Assembly: GCF_002575655.3 (NCBI RefSeq)
Contig: NC_053035.3
Coordinates: 498,944,601 to 499,008,600, forward strand
From: Aegilops tauschii subsp. strangulata
Taxonomy: Eukaryota; Streptophyta; Magnoliopsida; Poales; Poaceae
Direction of reading: 5' to 3'
Length of the DNA stretch: 64,000 bases
Shown: positions 45,198-56,323 of the stretch, piece after piece
Layout: each line of letters opens with the position of its first letter
Position numbering within the stretch: position 1 is the stretch's first letter
Program-made: the position numbers and the translations under genes
Notes under the pieces: model-generated
Databases searched by the model: none
Seen by the model: the letters and a program-made list of their open reading frames with translations, nothing else
What the model was told of the DNA's origin: nothing

Positions 45198-48100
45198 TCA
45201 GTGCTCCGTTGGCAGATGTTCTTCTACAACTGGCTCAGCCTTCGGCAGTTCAACCCTTTCATAGAAAAGCATGTAGGCCTGACACTCAAGTACCTGTTGA
45301 AGCGATACCTGTGTGATGCTCTCGTCGTTTGCGCAAAACCAAGAGGGAGTGCCGCTGCTCTCCTGTTGCTGGCCTCCAATTTGGCTTGCTCTCACATAAG
45401 CAAAATTGTGTCCTTCATGCAACTTTGGCCCACTGTGTACAATGACAGCAACCAGACGATATTTGTACTCAACATCCTCCGCCTGCCTGAAAATCAGAGG
45501 AAAATAATTTAGTTGCCAGAATTTTTTGCTTGAAAAACGTTGTTATGCCCACTGAGATCATAAGAGACCTGATATTTCAACAGGCTAAAATTTAGCTATA
45601 TTAAACTGACTAAAAGTGTATAGTGGCGTACCCAGGGTCCATGAACTTTGTCATATCAAGAGTATCCTGAAAGCTCACATGTTCTTCCAACTTGTCTGCT
45701 TTATCAGTGTGGGAATAGTCGAATCTCTTCAGCTGGATGGTTAGTATGGGTGCCGCCTTGGTAATGCGATATTGCACTGTTGCAGCTCTGTATATCTTCT
45801 CTTCCTCTTTCTGTTCTCTATGGCTCTCTTCCATTTGATTTGAGTTGCTATCAAGCATAGGTAGCTTTCCGTTGTTCTGATTCGGTGTTCTTGTTTGTTT
45901 GTCAGTTTGATGGCTGGATTCCCCCTTTTCATATGTTTTGTTCTCCGACTGTTCAGGTTGGCCATCATAGTCTGATGTATCTTCTTGGTTCAAAGATGCA
46001 TTTCTAGAAGCAGCAGCAGCTGAACAGTGCATACAGTGCCAATCCTTGATCTCCCCAGTGGCATAGAAGTCCAAGCAGTCCTCGATTGATGCAGGCCTCT
46101 TTGGTGGTATTGCCAAACTGAGATCAAGGTACTCGCCACCACTGGTAACTGATGTGTGCTCACACTCTTTGCTAGAGACATGTTTAGCGACCTCGCTGTA
46201 GAAGAGTGACTCAACCATTGTATGTTCCTCATTGTTCAACCCATCTAGCAAGGAACCAAGCATGTTATTGCTATCTTCCATCACGCCAAGTTTGAAATCT
46301 GATTTCATTTTGCACATATATGAGAAGAATTTGTCTGGCATCAGCACACCTTCAGCACCACTTGTATTGGTTGTCATTCTGAAAAGCTTCTGCAGTTCCT
46401 CACCAAGGTCCCCTGTCAAAGCATCATGTCCTAACATCCTTGCGCGCAACTTATCAAGTGCAAGGAGACTCTGCAACACCGCATTGAAGTAACATGTGTT
46501 CCCGCCATTCCACATCCCTCTGACCACCACAATGTCATATAGACCTTCCACTAGCCATAAGTTGCTCTTCTCAATTCCACAATGCCATAGCAATGCCCAG
46601 AAATAGGTTATGAATTCCCCTCCTGACTCAAGGCACTTCTTGTGTACCTCTGCATTCCAAGTGGGGGCAATGTGTACTAGTAAATCTGCCCATACCCCGG
46701 ACAAGATCTCCCAGCAATCTTTTTGAGACTCACCAATTAGTTGTTTTCCCAGCATTGCACCTAGTCGCACAACATCTTCCTTTCTCATGACGTCGTCAAC
46801 ATCTTTGGTGGCCTTTTCTGCTTCTTCCATCAGTTTGTCATACCTGCTCTTTAAGGAGTCACAGTTCTTAAGAATATCATCACGGGATCGTGTCACAGTT
46901 TCTTGTAAGACCATCTTGGGTACATTAAAGCTGTCGGGGATCACGTCAGGCTTTGAAACTAGCAAATATGCACAGTACCGAGACAAGCTATTCGCAGTGA
47001 TGTACATATCATGGAGCTCATCAGGCAACCTCCCTGTTACTTTCTTCTTTTCCTCTGTCTTGTTGTCCACATCCAGGAGGTATGGTTTCGATGAGCAGCA
47101 ACTTGTGAAGTACGACAAGATGAAGTTCAGGAACCCATGTTTGCTTAAGTCGACATCATGGCGTTGAGCAAGCTCCATCTCACAGAGGCTGGTTGCAATG
47201 TGCCACACAAGAATTACATGGGAGCACGTGGGCAGGTCGTAGCAGGCCCAACGATACCCCTTCCTTCGGTCACAGTCTGCACCAGACAGCGATATGATGG
47301 CCTTGGACAGAGAACGACCCCTAATGATGGTCTCTTCTTGATTTCTGTTAGGATTATCTGGCTGATCACGTACGATGCCAGGAGAGCTTAGCTTCTCTAG
47401 GCTCATGCGGAGCTTCTCCAATGCTGCCAGTGTGACACATTCTGGCACATCAATGGCGCTGTGGAGTGTTGCTCCATCGTCCTTCTTTGGCGACATTCCT
47501 ATGGTTATGTAGTGGAGAAAATTCCAAATTCTTGGTTTGTTATCGTATGACTCCAGAAACACATACTGGTCAATATGTCCATGCCACAGCTTACTAGTTA
47601 TCCTGGATTTGAAAAAGGATGATATTGTGCCTTCCATGCATCTGTTTCTAGTGCGCTCTTCCTTCCGTTGTGCATACATGCACACAAGGAGTAATCTAGT
47701 CCAGTTTGAGACTAAGTAGCTGACCATCTCCCAGATCTCTTTGAACAGCATAAAAATCATGAATACCCAGGTGATGATCATGTCAACATTGACCCCATGC
47801 ACCACTCGAGCCCGATCATTCTTTGGGGGCTTATAGACCTTATGGATATCCACAGCAAGCCAGCAGACAACACCGAAGGTCACTGTGGAGAGAAGCAAAT
47901 TTGAGAAGAGAGAAAGGAACCCACACCAAAACACCATAGGGTAGCGGGTGTTGAAGTAGTCGTTTACGAAAGAGAGTTGCAGCTCCATGATCCTGAAGGC
48001 ACGGCTAGCGTTCTGCTCCTCAAGGATCTTATTCTTAACTAGCTTTCGGTTAATGTGGAAGAGTTTTTGTTGCAGTGTCACATCCTCTAGCCTGCACCGA

Positions 48101-49035
48101 AGCAATCTAGACAAGGCGAAGGCTAGAGAGAGATCCTTTTGATCATTCCCCTCATTGCTGTCCTGGTCTAACAGATGCCTGTAACATCCCCAGATCTTGT
48201 CTAGGGTGATCAGTGTTGATCTCCCTGGACGCGGACGACGACCACGCCTAGCTTTCTTGACATTCCGGGCAGTATCGATATACATGGCATACTGAGGCTT
48301 CTTGAATTTGATGCTCTGTTTGGTTTCTCCATAGACCAAGTATTTGTATCCTGCCATATTCTCTGGGTTGCACTCCTCAGGTTTCCAGTTGCTACTGTGA
48401 GAGCCGGCACGCATGTGCTCTGTAACGACCTCTGAACTCTTGCCATGCCAGACAGATTTGACTGTCAGACTATGCACATAGAATCTGTACCCGCTCTTCA
48501 GTATCTGCAGAGCCAAAAGCGACCATAGTGGAACTGCAAACCTTGAGTCGCTCGACAAGTTCAAGAAGGCTGATCCCAGAAGTTTCACCACGTTCCTCCA
48601 CTCTATGAACCGTCGCCCATGTTGGTCATGAACACCATATCCAGAGATGAAATCGATGTTGTAACGGAAACTAACAAGCACGAGGCCCCAAACTGGGAAC
48701 AGCTGATTCAACAGTCGATTCTTGAACTTCGCTGTTTGCATGGCCCCCAGCAGGTATACGACAATGGAGTCAGAGACGGCATCCAAGATGCTAAAGATAG
48801 TTGCCATCTTTGTGTTGTGGATGTTGCGACGAAAGACATCCATGATGAACATCACAAAGAACAAGAGTGTGACCAGGACTACAAGAATCTCAATCCGAAA
48901 CAGGATGTATGTCTCCTTATTCAGCATGACGAAGAAGGATGCCACACCGTCGCGGATGTCTTGGATGCCCATCGTTTTCTTAGCTTGCTTGTGTTCGTTC
49001 CTATCCTGCAAGGCCCTTTCATCAGAGATATTCAT
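45198..49035 (-). CDS. DUF4220-DUF594 membrane protein fused to a ubiquitin-specific protease
   Basis: Exon 1 (49035-45632) and exon 2 (45486-45198) join at GT/AG to give 1,230 aa. Residues about 20-830 are a DUF4220/DUF594 protein. It has hydrophobic helices near 43-66, 77-98, 110-125, 365-398 and 417-435, long cytosolic-type loops, and a C-terminal DUF594 motif (GGEFITYFWALLWHCGIE, 805-822). About 15 residues later a peptidase C19 domain begins. Its Cys box GNTCYFNAVLQSL has Cys848, it has a partial zinc ribbon (Cys1001/Cys1004), and it has the KRF strand at 1103-1105. The His box GHNFAYVR (His1161) and Asp1189 lie in exon 2. The USP half resembles plant UBP1/UBP2-type enzymes without their N-terminal zinc finger. 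GHN replaces the usual GHY. Predicted role: a membrane-anchored deubiquitinase of unknown substrate. The junction lies inside exon 1 with no stop or frameshift, so a gene-prediction artefact is unlikely. Confidence 0.88.
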
Positions 49036-49237
49036 TGTAAATAAAAATCTTTAGAAAAACGACTTCGAAAAATGTGGTGTTAGAAAGAATGGAGTATGTG
49101 CCTATGGGGGTTGGACAAATCACGTCCTTCTCTAAATTTTGTAGAAGTTGCGGCACTGTTTTGGTCAATTTGGCTGATTCGGAATGATACTATTTTTACA
49201 GTAAAAAAGTACGCTCCTGTATGTAAGTGTTGCTCTT
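49036..49237. other. Upstream flank of the fusion gene
   Basis: AT-rich. No clear TATA box or other element recognised. Confidence 0.4.
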
Positions 49238-49712
49238 ACTCCTTCCATTCCAATGAATAAGTAGCACAAGTTTTTCAAAATTCAACTTTAACCATAAATT
49301 AGATCAATAATATATATTGTTGTGACTTTAAATTTATACCATTGAAAACTCATTTTCAATACGAAATCAACTGTATGATTGTTACCACATATAATTGGAG
49401 TTACTACAACGAGAGCATGAGGTAGTGGAGCTTGGAACCAAGAGGCTAGAGTGATTTGACAAAATGTTTACGGTTTTAGCGGCGTGCAAGTAGCAGGTTT
49501 ATAAGTCCCCTTGTATTTTGAGTCAAATTTTAATCATAGATTTAACTAGAAAAAATATATTAAATATCATAAAAATGTATATCACTGGATTCATATTTAA
49601 AAGAAGTTTCAAACGATATTATTTAACATAAAACTTTTATGTTATTAGTTAAATTTATGGTCAAAGTTTGATACAGAATACGAGGGGGTCTAATAAACCT
49701 AGACAGAGGGAG
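49238..49712. mobile_element. Stowaway-like MITE remnant
   Basis: Left end ACTCCTTCCATTCCAATGAA and right end CTAGACAGAGGGAGTA resemble Stowaway termini. Inner blocks (AACTTTAACCATAAATT and its complement near 49640-49665) are inverted copies. A segment at about 49395-49500 has no counterpart and may be an insertion. Confidence 0.5.
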
Positions 49713-49884
49713 TAGGCGCCAACGTTTTGGCTACCAAATCCCAACAAAATTCCGAAGGTGGGCGAGAAACGCGGATACCGCGGTAACCGCAAAATTCCGA
49801 GGAAAAACCGCTCGAATTTTTGAAACATAATTCGAATTCAAAATTTTCTGAGCTAGGAATATATTAGTTCGGAGCTCAAGAAGT

Positions 49885-49975
49885 TCGCAAAGTCGTTGTT
49901 GGTGCAGTGGCAGGTTTTCCCCGTCCGTCTTCAACGTGTATGAGGTCGTGGGTTCGACTCTCCTACTGTGTTTTT
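49885..49975 (+). repeat. tRNA-like sequence inside the Mutator-like element
   Basis: TGGTGCAGTGGCAGG (A-box-like) is followed about 45 bases later by GGTTCGACTCTCC (B-box). It looks like the head of a tRNA-derived SINE. An inverted B-box-like AGTTCGACACC lies opposite at about 50025-50045 on the minus strand. Confidence 0.45.
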
Positions 49976-50069
49976 AAATTTTATTTATGAGTTGGTTTAG
50001 CAAAAAAAGAAATGGTGGGAGTACAGGTGTCGAACTAGCGACCTACCAGTGTGTGCGAGGGAGCGAGCT

Positions 50070-50879
50070 GGAACCCTAGCCACTGCCAGGGGAGGCCGAT
50101 CTTCCAACGCCGCTCTCCGGCGGCTCCTCTCCGCCGGCGACCTCGGTCGTCGGTGGTGAGGGGGGCCGCCGGATCCACGCGTGTGGATCGTTTTTACTCT
50201 CGTAGTCTAGGTTTTTAGGTTGTTCATCGTCTTTGCTTCGGCGACGACGATGACAACGCTGAATAAAGATTCTTCGGATCCTTCCCTGACGAGGCCATCG
50301 GTCCTATGGTTGGGGATGGATTTGAAAACCAGTCTGTTCAAGCAAGGATGGCGTGGCGGCGGCGGCATCCTCGTGGTGGACCTATGTCCTCGGGCTCCGC
50401 CGTTGCGATGGCGTTTGCTCCAGCATCGGCGCGGAGCTTGGGAGGTAGTCCAGGAGCGGATGCAGATTGTGGTCTACATCGACGACATCTGGAAGACGGA
50501 GCATGTGTTGGGCTCGTGGTTCGTGGATGGCAGATATGGTTTCCTCCTTCTGCATTTTAGTCGTGGTGGGGTGCTAGATCTGGAGTTCGATGGCCCCGGT
50601 CTGATTCGTTCAACGGTAAGGGCTTCACTTTTGGTGAGCCACCTTGGAGGTCCGCAAAGCTGCATATCAGCGATGGAGCCGCGTCGAGCTCGGGTGAGAA
50701 GGTGATTCATCATTCTTTTCTTCGGTGGCTACTGTGGTGGTGCCGGAGGCAGGTGACGGGCGTTGGTGTCAAGCTCAGAGATGTTCTGCTATCTTTTCAG
50801 TTTTGTCATGTCGGTCTTTACTTGACTTGTACTTTGTTCTTTATGATATGAATGAGACACGTATTACCATGAAAAAAAA
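50070..50879 (+). mobile_element. Non-LTR retroposon with poly(A) tail
   Basis: Begins GGAACCCTAGCCACTGCC, a typical 5' end of plant LINE-like retroposons. It ends ATGAGACACGTATTACCATG followed by A8. Flanking 13-bp repeats GAGGGAGCGAGCT (50057-50069) and GAGGAAGCGAGCT (50880-50892) differ at one base, as a target duplication. The 161-codon ORF at 50220-50705 has no reverse transcriptase motifs, so the element is non-autonomous or a processed transcript copy. Confidence 0.75.
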
Positions 50880-51117
50880 GAGGAAGCGAGCTCCATATTT
50901 ACCACAGCTTGTTGATTTAGAAGAGTTTCTGCCATACACTGGTCTGGTGGTAATTTCTGCCATTCTTGACTTCACTATAGCCGTTCAAATTCAAAAAATT
51001 TAAAAAAAATTGACATTTTTTGCTCGGTACGCAGCTTTCTCGTGGGGTAGCGAGAAACGCGGATACCGGGCGGTATCCGAATTTTCCGCCCGGTACCCAA
51101 AACCTTGGTAGGCGCCA

Positions 51118-52154
51118 TTCATCTGGCATGCCACACTTTTTGGATAGAATATCTTTTTTGTGACTGCAATAAACTTTGTAATGAGTATGCGCTATAGCCT
51201 ATAAGTGGTCAGTGTAATAATGCCATCGTTTAAAAACAAGCAAAAACAAGACCATGAACAAAGTCCATGGAGCAATAATGGGGTAAGGAAAACTATAACC
51301 TAAGAGCATCTCTAGTAATGCCCCAAAAACTGAGCCCTGAGGATACCCGTGCTTTTCAACCTTAAAACAACCTCTAAAGCTAGTAATAGCCCATATTAAT
51401 TCAGTACCAAGTGTTAGCTATTTTTTGCCCTTTTTGTGCATCAAGAAATGGTATTTTCTAGGGACAAAAAAATAGGAAAAATATACTTTGCACATATTCA
51501 CATCACGACACCTTGGAGAGTGGGCAAGAGAGGGGTTTTGTGGGCCCCGCACTCCCACCCCAACGCCCCTGGGCTAGGACGTGTATGCCCCCTATCCACC
51601 CTCTCCGTCTTTTTTTCGTCCTACTGCCTTTATATACTTATTATTATGAAACCCTCGGAGGCATTTATCACTATTTTTTTCTGCCATCGCTTCATTGTGA
51701 TCTGAGACAGTCCAGTCTAGAAGGTCTTTCCCGAAACTCTGGCGAAGCAGGAAATTGCTGCCGGAGCCTTCTTCACAAACTTTGATGCTTCGATGGCCAT
51801 GTGCCAGTAGTCCTCCTTTAATATTCTGAAACACAACTCTGCTTAAACGTTTTATGTTCTTTAATATTCTGAAATCTTTTTACTTTTGCATACAAATTCT
51901 TTCCAATACATGATATATAATCCTTGTAACTAGCAAAGCTCCCGAGGTTGAAACCTTCACTAGACAAGTTGGGACAAAGATAAAATTTTCTTAGTTAAGT
52001 GCAGGGCTAATCACTGACTCGTAGGAGAACCTGTGGATTGATAACCTTGGTTCTCACCTAGGGAGAATTCCTCGCTTACTACAAACCCTCACTTTGGGGC
52101 CCAACGGGATTTTCGATGGAACATAAGAATCAGGAATATCTGTAGCAGTGTGGC
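51118..52154. other. Non-genic stretch with dispersed repeat pieces
   Basis: AAGAGCATCTCTAGTAATGC near 51302 resembles a Harbinger-type MITE end. 51915-52110 is related in opposite orientation to 40520-40780. Neither can be bounded. No gene seen. Confidence 0.45.
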
Positions 52155-52170
52155 AACATCAATATGCTCG

Positions 52171-52467
52171 CGAACCAACCTGTGGTTGGATGGTTAGAGG
52201 GACAGTGGTATTCCCAGCCCACCAGGGTTCAAGTCCTGGTGCTCGCATTATTCCTGGATTTATTTCAGGATTTCCGATGGTGCGCTTTCAGTGGGAGGAG
52301 ACGTTCCCGTCGATGACGAGACGCCTACGGTGACTTCGTAAATCTCAAGATGATATGCCGGCTCAGTCTCTCGAAGGTGCTCATAGGGGTAGGGTGTGCG
52401 TGTGTGTGTTCATAAGGATGAGTGTATGCTCGTATGTATGAGCGCTTTATGTACTGTGTTAAAAAAA
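52171..52467 (+). mobile_element. tRNA-derived SINE (copy 2)
   Basis: Same family as copy 1. Head GCGAACCAACCTGTGG-type with TGGTTAGAGGG (A-box region) and GGTTCAAGTCC (B-box), body CGCCTACGGTGACTTCGTAA, tail A7. The identical 14-base flank CATCAATATGCTCG occurs on both sides (52157-52170 and 52468-52481), a clean target duplication, so this is a fairly young insertion. Confidence 0.92.
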
Positions 52468-52564
52468 CATCAATATGCTCGTGCCACCTACCTAGATCAG
52501 TATGAGCGCTTTATGTACTGTGTTAAAAAATCATCAATATGCTCGTGCCACCTACCTAGATCAG
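52437..52564. repeat. 64-bp tandem duplication across the SINE 3' junction
   Basis: 52437-52500 and 52501-52564 differ by one base (AAAAAAAC versus AAAAAATC). The unit joins the last ~31 bases of the SINE, its tail, the target duplication and 3' flank, so the duplication arose after the SINE inserted. Confidence 0.9.
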
Positions 52565-52689
52565 TGGCAGAACAAGATGAGATCTCTTAGGTGAAAATTT
52601 GGATGGCATAGAAACATTGAAGTTGAATACATGAGACAAAAGAAAAAAATTATTTGCTAAATGTGATAGACTAGAGAAGTTGAGTGAGT

Positions 52690-53230
52690 CACATGGAAGT
52701 CATGCCCTGGCTAGTGACTTTGGGAAAGTTTCTTGCGAGCATTGCTTTCACGAGGCAAACGAGATAGCAGACTATTTAGCTAAGCTTTGTTTTAGTTCTA
52801 GATCCATTTCCATCTGGGAGTGTACCCCACCCGACTCTATTTCGCATATGCTTGTAAATGACTTATCTATCATTTGAGAAATGAAGTTATAAGGATAAAG
52901 GCTACTGGTGAGGTGAGACCTTGTCTCTTTGAGCGATCCTCTGGATTGAAAATTAACTTCCATAAAAAAGAGGTCTTCTATATGGGGCATTCGTAAGAGA
53001 AGGCACAGTTGTTTTAGGAGATTGTGCCTTGTAAAGGGGGAGGGTTTCCTAGCAAGTATTTAGACATCCCGATTGACCACAAAAGAATAAGCATAAAAGA
53101 TTGGGCCCCTTCTATTGAGAAGATGGAAAAAAGAGTTAGTCATTGGCAATGGAAACATCTATCAACTACTGACGACTCATCAATTCTTCTCTCACTAGCA
53201 TCCCGCCCTACATGTTGTCTTCTTTAGAAG
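52690..53230 (+). mobile_element. Rearranged LINE fragments (RNase H and RT pieces)
   Basis: 52690-52880 translates as the end of a LINE RNase H domain (CEHCFHEANEIADYLAKLCF). 52905-53230 translates as reverse transcriptase (SGLKINFHKKEVFYMGH, FPSKYLDIPIDHKR). RNase H normally follows RT, so the order is inverted relative to an intact LINE. It is either two insertions or a rearranged one. Confidence 0.75.
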
Positions 53231-53722
53231 CACAAAAGGGATCATGACAGTGCCATGTACACAGGGTACCCTAGGCGACCTGAACTCCGCCCAAGAGGTA
53301 GGAGGCGCATGTATTTGGTGAGTACCCTAGGAATCTTGGAGGATTCCCTGTTCGGCGGCAACTGACCAAGATCCTTGTAAACCCTAGCTTTGTTCCCATA
53401 TGTAAGCAAGGCTAGGGCTAGATCATAGATCATCTAATCTCGACACACCTACATGATCCTTGTGATCTCGCAATTGTACGCCATAATATAGCTCTCATAC
53501 TGCTTACCTCCATCAATACATTCAAGCATGAGTAGGGGTTACCACGTAGTGAGAGCCTGAACTTGGGTAATCACCACGTATAAATCCCCTTCCGTACGGG
53601 ATATGCGCCACACAACTTTGAGATTACTGCCACTATGATGAACATGGCGTGCCAAGAACGGGCTATGCTGACTAGAGATCAGATCCAGAAGGGACCAAAT
53701 TTCATCACTGACGTCTGCTCTC
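53231..53722. other. Probable LTR-element leader/LTR fragment
   Basis: ACGTATAAATCCCCTTCCGT and a following GCGTGCCAAGAACGGGCTAT-type leader with CAGATCCAG are reminiscent of Triticeae Gypsy LTR 3' parts and gag leaders. Limits and family unknown. No intact ORF. Confidence 0.4.
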
Positions 53723-54017
53723 TGATACGTCTCAAATGTATCTATAATTTTGTTATGTTCATGCTACATTTATATCATTTACACATACTCTTATCACCCT
53801 TTATATTATTTTTATTGGATTACCATATTAATGCAGTGTCAAAGCCAAGTTGTTGTTTTCCATTGTTTTTGATGCAATAGAGAAATCAATTTTTCAGGGA
53901 CAAACAAATCGAGGATTATTTCTGTACCACAGGTTCCCAATGGCCGCAGGGGGATGCTAGGCCTCCACGTGGCTTCCTTTCGCGACCTATGGCCTGATCA
54001 CGAGTCCCTGCCATGTG
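53723..54017 (+). mobile_element. Gypsy-type LTR 5' fragment
   Basis: Starts TGATACGTCTCAAATGTATC, the start of a very common Triticeae Gypsy LTR group, and continues in that pattern for about 240 bases before becoming unrelated near the CACTA end at 54018. Truncated and diverged. Confidence 0.6.
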
Positions 54018-55935
54018 CACTACTCGAAAAAGGCTTATAGATTGGCTCAAATTAGTAGCGGGCAATGGTCACGAAACCCCCACTTTTTTTTGAAAAGTAG
54101 TAATGACGGGTAAATGTAATTTCCCACCAATGCTTTTTGCACAGCAGCGACAGGCCAACATTACTATCCGCCACTCGTAAACTCTAACAAATTCGTCCGC
54201 GGGACGGATGAAAACATCAGTAGCAGGGACCTAAGAAGAGAGCACCACTGATTTTCATGCACCAGCGACGAAAAATAGGCCCACCAAAACGATATTCCGG
54301 CAACCCGAGCCAAAAAGCCAAAATAAAAATTCCAAAAGTTTGCAGTGGCGGGCGGTTTGATCTGAAGTCCGGAAATTCTTGAAAAAACAAATTTACTAAA
54401 CCCAAAGTAATCTCAAATTTTAGCATGGGGCTTCTAATCGTGTATATTAATCATGGAAAAAGTTTGAAGTTGAAATAATGTAAAAAATTAATTTGTGTGT
54501 GGCAAGCAGCGGTTTCCGTTAGAAAGGCCGATACTTCGTCCGAGAGTGTTCAATTTATACATGAAGTGTATCAAGTTTTTGCCGCAACACTCAAATTTTT
54601 ACCACACCCAGCAAGGGTCCTATGAAGACACCATGCCATGTTTCATCCATTTCAAAGCTCGTTTGCACTGCATGTTGAACGGAATTGCATTTTGATCTTT
54701 TTAGTGGCCGGTAAATAAATTAATACCTCAAAAATAGCAAACCAACTCAAAAAGTGCTCAAATTTGAGCATGGGCTTTCAATAGTGTTTATTAATCATGT
54801 AAAATAATGAATTTCAAATGATGTATAAAAATTAATTTTTGTGTGGCATGCGGCAATTCATTTTTTGTGTGGCGGGCGGCAGTTTTCGTTCAAAAGGTTG
54901 ACATTTCGCCGGAGAGCGTTCAGTTCGTACGTGAAGTGCATCATGTTTTTTCCGCAACGCTATCAAATTTTTACCACACCTACAAGGGTCTTATGAAGAC
55001 ACCATGCCAAGCTTCATCCTTTCGGAGCTCCTTTGCATGATACGTTCAACCAAATTGTGTCATGCTCTTTTTACTGGCCGGTAAATCAGTTAATGCTTCG
55101 AAAATAGCAAACTAACTAAAAAATTGCTTTAACTTTAGAATGGGGGCAATGGTATGTATTATTCATAGAACTAGTTTTAAGTTGAAATCAAGTAAAAAAA
55201 TATTTTTTTGGGTGGCACGCGACAGTTTCCTTTCGAATGGTGATACTTTGCTAGAGAGTGGCCAGTTTGCATATGAAGTGCGTCAAATTTTTTCGTAATG
55301 CTGAATGCCAAGTTCATCTATTTCAGAACTTGTTTGCACGGTGTGCTGAATGGAACTGCGTTAGACCTTTTTAGTGACTGGTAAATCAGTTAATGCTTCG
55401 AAAATAGCAAACCAAATAAAAAATGCTCAAATTTGAGCATGTGGCTTTCAATAGTGTGTATTAATCATGCAAAAAGATTGAAGTTGAATTGGTGTATAGA
55501 AATTAATTTGTGTGTGGCAGGTGGTGATTTCCATTCCAAAGGTTGATACTTCGCCAGTTCGTACACGAAGGGCATCAAATTTTTACTGTAACACTCTTAA
55601 ATTTTTACCACACTGTACACTGGTCCATGAAGACACCATGTCATGTTTCATCCCTTTCGGAGCTCCTGTGCATGGTATGTTTAATGGAATTGTGTTCTGC
55701 TCTTTTTAGTGGCTAGAAAATTAGTTAATGCTTCGAAAATAGCAAACCAACTAAAAAAGTGCTCAAATTTTAGCACAGGGCTTCGAATGGTGTGTATTAT
55801 TCATAGAAAAGTTTAATGTTGAAATCATGTAAAAAGATGAGGTGTGCGCTATTTTGAATAAAAAATGCAGAAAGGTATGTGGCGGCTAGTTAGTAGCGCC
55901 CGCCAGAGCTAAACTTTGTGGTGGTGGGTCGTGTG
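54018..55935 (+). mobile_element. CACTA 5' end with five ~300-360-bp tandem repeats
   Basis: Terminus CACTACTCGAAAAAGGCTTA at 54018. Downstream, five units carry TGTATTAATCATG, GCGGTTTCCnTT-like, TTTTTACCACAC, GAAGACACCATGCC and GCTTCGAAAATAGCAAAC blocks in the same order. Unit landmarks lie near 54437, 54790, 55152, 55453 and 55790. Near 55885, TTAGTAGCGCCCGCCA resembles the complement of the 5' subterminal AGTAGCGGGCAA motif, so the element may be an internally deleted copy. No exact 3' terminus was found. Confidence 0.65.
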
Positions 55936-56323
55936 TGCCGCCTGGCACGTGACACAGGAGGAGGCGGCCCAAGGAGCACCAACGAGACCGGAGGCCCAGC
56001 AGCCGCTTCCCACCTAGCCAGTACTTAAGCAGGAGGCTCAACTCAAAAAAAAAAACTTAAGAAGGAGGCGGGAGCATTGGAGGAGGCAGAAACGAGACGA
56101 TTCTGGCGGCGGCTATCTCTTTCTCGATTCCCCTTTCCCCTTTGGCTTAGAACCCTAGCTACCTATCAAAATTCGTGTAATCGAACCCTCCTATACCAAG
56201 ATCGAACCCAGAGCGTAACAGTTCGTAATCGGAGCCTTTTCCCCACCACTGCCATCTCGTTGGCACAAGTTGGCTGGTCGATTTCCTTCGATTATCCAGA
56301 CGAGGCGCGACAAGGCGGCCACG
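55936..56323. other. Leader region before the Gypsy gag fragment
   Basis: No gene. It could be the untranslated leader of the Gypsy element that follows. No LTR or primer-binding site is recognisable. Confidence 0.4.

Larger units (their letters stand above)
49722..51108. mobile_element. Mutator-like element with exact 9-bp target duplication
   Basis: TAGGCGCCA occurs exactly on both sides (49713-49721 and 51109-51117). Termini GTTTTGGCTACC (left) and the complement GTTTTGGGTACC (right) form an inverted repeat. GCGAGAAACGCGGATACC motifs occur near both ends. There is no transposase. It carries tRNA-like sequences and a nested retroposon. The 9-bp duplication is the hallmark of Mutator insertion. 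Confidence 0.75.

Noticed and set aside
49885..49975. Functional tRNA gene
   Set aside because: Box A and box B spacing is tRNA-like, but no cloverleaf with a proper acceptor and anticodon stem can be drawn. It looks like a SINE head.
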